Below, piece by piece: positions 57,587 to 64,000 of a stretch of 64,000 nucleotides of DNA (its first letter is position 1; each line of letters begins with the position of its first letter). The translations under genes and the position numbers were made by a program. The notes beneath the pieces were generated by a model. That model saw nothing but the letters and a program-made list of their open reading frames with translations, did no database searches and had not been told where the DNA came from. Source of the DNA: Rostrohypoxylon terebratum (lineage: Eukaryota; Ascomycota; Sordariomycetes; Xylariales; Hypoxylaceae). The DNA is taken from positions 1 to 64,000 of the forward strand of contig MU385883.1 in assembly GCA_022497145.1 (NCBI GenBank), read 5' to 3'.

Positions 57587-57681
57587 GCCGTACTAGAGAA
57601 ATGGTTAACTCGTCGGCCTTCTATCATTGTTTACCTAGCAATCATAGCCGAAGATTCTCGGTTCGAGTCCGGGGTACGGTG
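57587..57681 (+). tRNA. tRNA-Arg (anticodon TCT) with a 22-nt intron
   Basis: The cloverleaf reads cleanly. The acceptor arm GCCGTAC pairs with GTACGGT (57674-57680, one terminal G-T wobble), and the discriminator is G57681. The D arm is GAG/CTC with a GGTTAA-containing loop. The anticodon stem TCGGC (57613-57617) pairs with GCCGA (57647-57651), the variable loop is AGATT, and the T arm is CTCGG-TTCGAGT-CCGGG. The anticodon TCT is at 57620-57622, followed by A57623 and a 22-nt intron at 57624-57645, in the canonical position one base 3' of the anticodon. A 16-T polymerase III terminator follows at 57686-57701. It decodes AGA. It stands alone in a gene-poor region. Confidence 0.93.
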
Positions 57682-57685
57682 TGCC

Positions 57686-57701
57686 TTTTTTTTTTTTTTT
57701 T
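57686..57701 (+). terminator. RNA polymerase III T-run terminator of tRNA-Arg
   Basis: Sixteen consecutive T starting four bases after the discriminator base, longer than the four or five needed for termination. Confidence 0.9.
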
Positions 57702-60700
57702 CTCCAGGCCGAGAAGTTCAGTTCTAGGTGTGTTTCAACACTCATACGTACATAGGTTATCTATCTTATTTACCTAGGCAGGTGCCAACATCTCGAATAT
57801 TGGTAATTATGATGTGGACTCGTTGTAATCCGGGTAGTCGCTTCCCCTCGATGACACAGGACATACAAGACTAGGATGACGAGAAAAGGGGTAAATCGTT
57901 ATTAACTTCAAGTAGTTAAAATCTATTGACTGAGGCCACCCAGTACCATACAGACTTTGATCAATATCATTTATACCCATTGATATATATATAGTTCTCA
58001 CTCATGATACCATGATACCAACATCCGTCGGATTCACCATCCTCAATACAAGGTAATTCTGATCCATCTACTCACTTAGCACGGGACAACCGGAGTGTAG
58101 GTCGTACGCTGATAGGCATAGCTAAGCGCTTCAGGAACAGCGAGCAGGCGGCAGCGACGTTATCTGACAGCGACGTCTTTATGTCGTTGCCTAGGACGAC
58201 GTTTGTCTCACGTGCGAGATTTCGAGGCGGTATCGTCTGCGACTTCCAAGCTCGATGCTGAGGTTCAATCTAGGTTCTTGAGCATGATTGCGCTTCGCCA
58301 ACCGTCATAGCAAACCTCTTGTCACATCCACCCGGCTATACAAACTGCGTCAGCTTGTATATAACCGGCATGAAGCCATGATATCATGAAGTACAAGTGT
58401 TTGGCTTAGCTTATCTCGCAATCATCGCGCGTGATCTGCCCTGTCTGCTGTATATATGACTGTGAAAAGAACTCCGACAGCAACAACTCATAGTCAAGCT
58501 GACTTCTGTCCTACACCCATATAGCATAGACGAGGAAGGTGGTGATAGCAATACGCAACCCTCATCTCAATATCTCAATAGCGAACACCCTGATCAATAC
58601 CGTCAGCTTATCTCAGCCATCACCTCAGCGAATCGCGACGATAATCATCTGATCTTCATCGGATAACCCAATCGCAACTACACACCCATACCCCCCAAAG
58701 CAGTAAAGCCACCATGTCGCATCTCACTCGATACGAAATCCCCTACGGCACCGGGACGTCGCGGCATCGGACGGATGTTGGCGGCGCGATATAACAAACT
58801 ATAGCCGCCCATGCCAATATCTCGGCTTAAAACAAGGGGGCGGTGAAGGCATTCGCAGACTCGTAACCTCTCACTCACATATGTATATCGCACCTACGAG
58901 GCACGCAGTTGAGAAAATTGTGACAGTCCGGAACCATACTCCAAACGGCTCCCATGCCATGTTATGCCCCTATTCCTACGGATACGCCAAGACGCATCAA
59001 TGCGCGCGAGTGAGGCGAGCCGGTTGGATGTTTGACCTCAGCAGTGGTGGTGGTGGTGGTAAAAGTTCTGCTTGTAGCCGCACGCATCGCTTACACATGA
59101 GTGCATCGGCACCTAGTCAGATGTGCCTGTATGTGGTTTAGCGACGATAGCGGATGCGTCGCAGGACGTTAACTCGTCACGCATTGGCATCTGCTAGAAT
59201 CAGTCCACGGAGGCGAAAAATAACAAACGGGAAAGGCGTCTCTTTTGTCTGGATAGGGTAAAGCACTCAAGCCTCACCATTTGCAGAGCCTTGCATGATG
59301 TGCTTGCTAGTCCTATCCATTGATGTAGGTAAGTAGGTAGGCAGGCAGGGTGGTGGACCGGGGCGCATGAAGACAGGTAGGTACATGCGTACCGTAACCT
59401 GCCGCCGTCCAATCCGTCTGCTTCCTCCCCACCTCATATGCCTACCCGGGCACCTCAAATTTCCGTGCCCCAACGAAACCCTACCCATCCGCCGCGCACC
59501 GTCGTTTCCAGCGCTGCTAGCCCGCTGGAACCAAGCGGAGCGCCGACGATCCGCCCTTAAAACTAGGCTTGCGTACCTGACCATGTGCGCGCCGGGTGAT
59601 CGTCTGAGCATGGCAAATCGCTTCAAAGAGAAATGACGCGACAAGGTGAGAACCGGTCTGTAAGCCTCACGAGCGGGAGATCTGCATTGAACCGTGCGTG
59701 AGAAATTTGCCGCGGACAATGGGGAAAAAGATAAATCTGCATAGCAATAAAAAGTTTCGTGCTTCGTAGGTAGAAAATCAATAATTGGATAGGTATGCTG
59801 CCGCCGGGGAACAAGGGTGGTTGGGGTGCACAACATATGCGGACACCACACCTCCGGCGGACAGACAGCCATCTATCTCGTTTCTGGGAAACTTTTTCCA
59901 GGCAGGCAAGCATGGAAGCAAGCAAGAAGGTTGGCGGGCAGGCAACAGTAATAGGCAAGTTTAGGTATGTAGGTATGCATGTAGGTATGTGAGTATGTGA
60001 GTATGTGGAAAACAGTACGAATACCGGCGCCAAGCCATATAATCACCTAACGTCTACCGTATGCGTATACTCATTTGTATGTGTGTAATATGTATGTCCA
60101 GGTAGGTATATACCAGGTTTGTATGTAGCAAGGGTATTAGCTGCGCAAGCCCATCTCAAAGGAAGTGCGGGTCGCGACAGTCACGTACCTCGTGGGCTTC
60201 CCGTTACTGGGTCATCAAACGGTCGCACGCTGCTTCGTATTGTATACTGGTATACTCTGTATATAAGGAAAGGGGAGTGTATCCCATATGCAGGGCGGGA
60301 GCGCGGGATATTACCACGGCGGCCCCCTATACGACGGGATGATGTAACCGTCTAACTGTTGATAGCCCATCCCAGGGGTGCTGATTTCCGCCGCTGTCGG
60401 AGGTCACAGCAGCCTTATTAGGGTAGCCTCTCCCCTCCACCCCCCCCTTGGAAGGACCCCTAGAAGAGAACAGAAGGGGTCCTGACCCCCGTGTTGTGGC
60501 GGCTGACGACAGCGATTTGGCGTACCAATTGCAGGGCTGGCGCACTCACGACGCGTCTCTATGGGCTACGACCCCGGACGTGTTTGCTCAACCAACCCCC
60601 AGCTTGACCCCCCATGCCGCGATCGTCGGGGAACGCATATCGACCCAGATCGCGGGAACCGCCCTTGCCGCCGGAGCGCTGCTTACCCAGCCCACAGGTT

Positions 60701-63700
60701 CGAGAAGCAGGTATCGAGAAACGATGTTGCATCAATCGCGGGCAAGGGGGGTGACGGTGTTCTGGTTGTCTGATCCAATTCGAGGAATCTAGCATATGCG
60801 TTGTCGGTATCTGAAGCCGTTTCGGGCGAAAAAAAGAAAAAGAAGCCGACCTTGTCGACGTTTTGAACTCGAACATACCCCCTTGTTGGTTACATATTAT
60901 TAGTACACTCCGGGACAAAGGTTGATTGGCTAGGTCCCTGGCTGCCTGGTAATCATGTTCGATGGCAATGGGGTGTGCTTGTTGCGCTTCCCTTGACACT
61001 ATCGTACGAATATCGCTAGACATGAGCCTAGATGATCGATTTGATGCACACCCTCCCGGTCTCATATCTGCTTCTGATATTAAAAGAAAGGCTTTTCAGC
61101 TGATCTTATCAATTTCCGAGATTAGTATCTTTGCTTAGGATAGAAGCCCTATACCCATTGCAATACTTCTATATGGTCATCGTCATATATCCTACCATTT
61201 TAGGGAGTTGGCTAATCCATGGATACAATGGATAGCACCACAGTACCAGAAGGTACCTCGTTGATATTAGTACAAGTTGATTGGTAGTTGAAGGAGTGGT
61301 TTGGCGAATATCGGCCATACTATACATCCAATTAGCCCAATTAGTGTCAACTTATCTAAAACGAGATCTTCAGTGGCCTGCTAGGCTCAAGGATCAAAAG
61401 CCACAGAACATGATATGCGCATGGACCTTTTAGCGAGAGTTCGGAAATGAGATTGTTAGCCCGTCTGCCTGTAGATCCGGTGAACCCTTTATTCTGCTGG
61501 CAGAATATCCTATATTTCTCGTGACGTCAAAGCATTAAAATGAGTCTTAAATAAAGACCGTATAAGGTGACCGATCATCGATCTGTATCTTGACTCTATT
61601 AGCTTAACTGGAAACGGCAGCTAGTTGTGAGCTGCAGTAAGCTGTGGTGGTATCAAACCCAAGTTTCTGGGACGGGAATCGGGACCAAGCACTCGGCCCG
61701 CGTGGCGTGAGCCGACATTCATTGCGAGGGCGACATGGGCTGCATGGGCGAGCCACACAACCACAACTAGCCTCCCCGGAAAAGTGAGGCGTGACACTCA
61801 GTGATATTTGCGCCTCGATATCTTTCGCAAACCGCATACCTCTAGATCGTCCCAATGAGAAGAAATAGCGAAGGCGCCGGAAAGGGGCCCCCTGCAGATA
61901 ACTTCCGCAGCGCCAGTGCAACATGAGGCTTTTGGGTACCCCGGAATTAAGAATCGGGTGCGGTTGGCTTCGTTGTAGAGATGACGAATTCCAACTAACC
62001 GTTCAGCGTAAGTTAGGAAACGGTTGACTAATTCCAGAAGACCCTTCGTCACGGATTTATTTTACGATGAGAAAATTCGCGGATTACTTGGTGCGCAGGT
62101 GGCCATTCAATTTGTAAGATGGCGCCGCGGTACGTAGCTGTTTGTTCACGTTTACATCCGCTCATGCGGAGAGCCGTGCGAAGCTCGGTAGAGTGGTAGC
62201 TAGGTCTCAGAACAATTGATTAAGAGGCGCAATAGCACCAAGAATGTTTCTTCGTGTCTTGGATCTGCAGCGCAATACTATGAACGGTTTTTGTCGCTGG
62301 CCATCTGTTGTGCTACTAACGTGCTAGATTCGGACAGCCAGGTACGAAATCACCCCTGTCGGTTTATATGACGCCCTGTACAGCGATCACTCGAGCTACT
62401 GTAACGCTTGTAGATCGGGGAATCGGAGCCGTCTTGGGGTCCTAGAGGCAGGTACTTCGTGCCTCGCATGAGAACCTTTAGAGTCGACGATTTGACGACT
62501 AGAGTCTTGACCGACCGTTGACCGACCTACTGATTAGGGGAAAAGTTCAATACCAATGAGATTAATCTCGCCCATAGGTAGGTAACTCCAATGCCTGTTT
62601 TGAAGAATACCTATGAGGTCCCGATGTGACATCGAAAAGAACCTTACATATGTTGAGGGAATGTATTCAAACGTACCCAGTTCTCCCTACATTTCCTATC
62701 CTTATGAAGCTACGCAATGTAAGTACCTGGGGTAGCTACCATTTGACTTGTTAGTCAACGTAGTTGGTTGGTCTGTTTAATGTTGAGCGATGAGGCGTTT
62801 ATTATAGCAGGTGAATGGACTCGCTTCATCTGCGGTGCTCGTTGACTTCTAAAGCGATTTCATAACCAACAACTTAAGAATCCCGTGACTGTATATGGAT
62901 GTCGTGGAAAGTGGTGCAGAAATGGGTTTAATGTTTACCATTGATTATTGACGTAGCGGCGATCTCGTTACGGAACGGATATGTCTTGCTAAAAAAAAAA
63001 GTTTGCTGAAGCTGTTGGTTGGCCTCGTTTTCAGCTTGATTTAAAACCAAGCCTTCAGTGCCACGCGGCTGCTCGGTCGAATCGTATGATTATCGAAGCC
63101 GGAAGACAAGTTGCCCCTCTAAGCAATAGTTGATCAGGCGAAAAGTCAGGATCTTTACTGGTCGATCGGAACACCCTCAAGTGTAGTAAACACCAGCGGA
63201 ATGAGCTTGGTGACTAACGTGTCATCCAAGGTAGGATACAAGGTTAGTTTCTTCTGATGCGTTGCTGGTGACGTTTTGATTGATGAGCCAGAGGCTACAC
63301 AGGTTGTTCTAACTGCAGTCGGATGCCATCTCCATCGTCGCTGTCGACACACAACATGTCAGTTGTGCCACCTATACCCCATCCGCTTGGGATTTGGTAC
63401 TGCAACGTTCCGGAATGATAAGAGATGCTGTGCGCAGGCGCTGTGACTCAGTGGGTCCTGACAGATATTGTTCAGGTATAGATAGGCAAATACCAATGCC
63501 GTAGTCGTGGAATTATTGCGACATCAAAAATTCCATGAGGCGTCTTAACCAAATTGAGGAGTTGTGCGTGCAGTCGTCTCTTGAAGTCGCTGTTCCTTTT
63601 TAGAAGATGATCGTCCCTCCTCCAAAACGTGATTTGAGTGCTTAGCCTATTATACCGAGACGTATGCAAGTCATAGCGACTCGCTACCCTAAAGCCCGTC

Positions 63701-64000
63701 CCTACTAGATACCCAGGGTCCTAGGACCTAGGACCTATGTACCTATGCAAGATTTCCATGATATTCAAGGCAGCTTGATTGACGTAGCTCCCTCCTAGAA
63801 CACACCGCACTACGTGTAAGTGCCTTGATGAACTGATCACAAAGATCAAAGTTATCCTATAGGACCCAATCGGCTTCAATTCCTCCTGTACTTGTGTTCG
63901 GAACCAACCGGAACACAATACGATTTCAACTATCACGACGTAAATGAAAGTTGAGATGACATTGGTCCGTCGCTCGTCCGAAATCCTTCAATCTCTCTTG
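57702..64000. other. Six-kb right end without supported genes
   Basis: I see no open frame with recognisable protein character and no further RNA gene. It contains TGG triplets at 59045-59060, a GTATGTAG/GTATGTGA microsatellite at about 59963-60005, a perfect 9-bp hairpin (AGGACCCCT at 60453-60461 with AGGGGTCCT at 60475-60483) and a GC-rich patch at 60300-60700. It could be a relic or regulatory region, or hold a gene split by many introns that I could not rebuild. Confidence 0.45.

Noticed and set aside
59267..60033. Overlapping 130-200-codon open frames on both strands
   Set aside because: They lack recognisable motifs, lie in a GC-rich repeat-bearing stretch and overlap each other in several frames, as expected by chance.
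60559..61065. 168-codon minus-strand open frame
   Set aside because: The translation has no family resemblance, is rich in Arg/Gly/Ser from GC-rich DNA, and no promoter or splice pattern supports it.
62165..62240. tRNA-like GCTCGGTAGAGTGG segment
   Set aside because: It resembles a D arm but no matching T arm, acceptor stem or anticodon stem is found on either strand.
1..64000. CRISPR array, 5S or 18S/28S rRNA, telomere repeats, transposase or reverse transcriptase genes
   Set aside because: None of their signatures was found on reading both strands. The direct repeats present are simple microsatellites.

Overview
The window looks like nuclear DNA of a filamentous ascomycete (Pezizomycotina, probably Sordariomycetes; the class is an inference). 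Nearly every multi-exon gene is cut by short GT-AG introns (50-107 nt, with CTAAC/CTGAT-like branch sites). The proteins are typical of moulds: SCAP/SREBP machinery, a kinesin-3 without PH domain, a PPPDE-thioredoxin-PUL fusion, a fungal NLR-type N-terminus. Intergenic spaces are 0.3-3 kb. I rebuilt exon/intron structures by hand and checked that phases close; lengths quoted are of the spliced products.

Layout. 0-1.4 kb: remnant or truncated NLR-type gene with a SERAC1-like alpha/beta hydrolase N-terminus and a visible frameshift. 3.3-7.7 kb: two nucleolar 60S-assembly factors tail to tail, EBP2 (+) and SPB1 (-). 8.6-10.8 kb: CDT2, the CRL4 WD-repeat substrate receptor, with SBF/MBF-like promoter motifs. 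12.4-13.4 kb: a 14-3-3-like protein. 13.4-19.4 kb: a 6-kb gene-free stretch holding a 10-N assembly gap between poly-G and poly-C tracts. 19.4-29.4 kb: heme-oxygenase-like protein, SLC35F-type membrane transporter, YPT7 (Rab7, seven exons), a small mitochondrial-type protein, and a MoxR/Mg-chelatase-lid-like protein. 29.8-38.6 kb: GDA1 Golgi nucleoside diphosphatase, PPPDE-Trx-PUL protein, a short kinesin-3 and a JmjC oxygenase. 40.9-51.7 kb: SCAP homologue, an unrecognised three-exon gene, a cytochrome b2-type flavodehydrogenase and a Cys-rich single-pass surface protein. 54.8-57.0 kb: a fungal C2H2-type protein. 57.6 kb: an intron-bearing tRNA-Arg(TCT). 57.7-64 kb: no gene I can support.

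The genes are mostly housekeeping and do not form a metabolic cluster or a defence island. Functional neighbours worth noting are EBP2/SPB1 (pre-60S maturation) and several unrelated endomembrane genes (YPT7, GDA1, SCAP, SLC35F-like). I do not see a convincingly new system. The best leads are the broken NLR at the left edge, the motif-less AAA-lid protein, the PPPDE-Trx-PUL fusion, the short kinesin-3, a structured TATA-to-T-run element at 53.7 kb, and the gap region at 16.3-16.5 kb.
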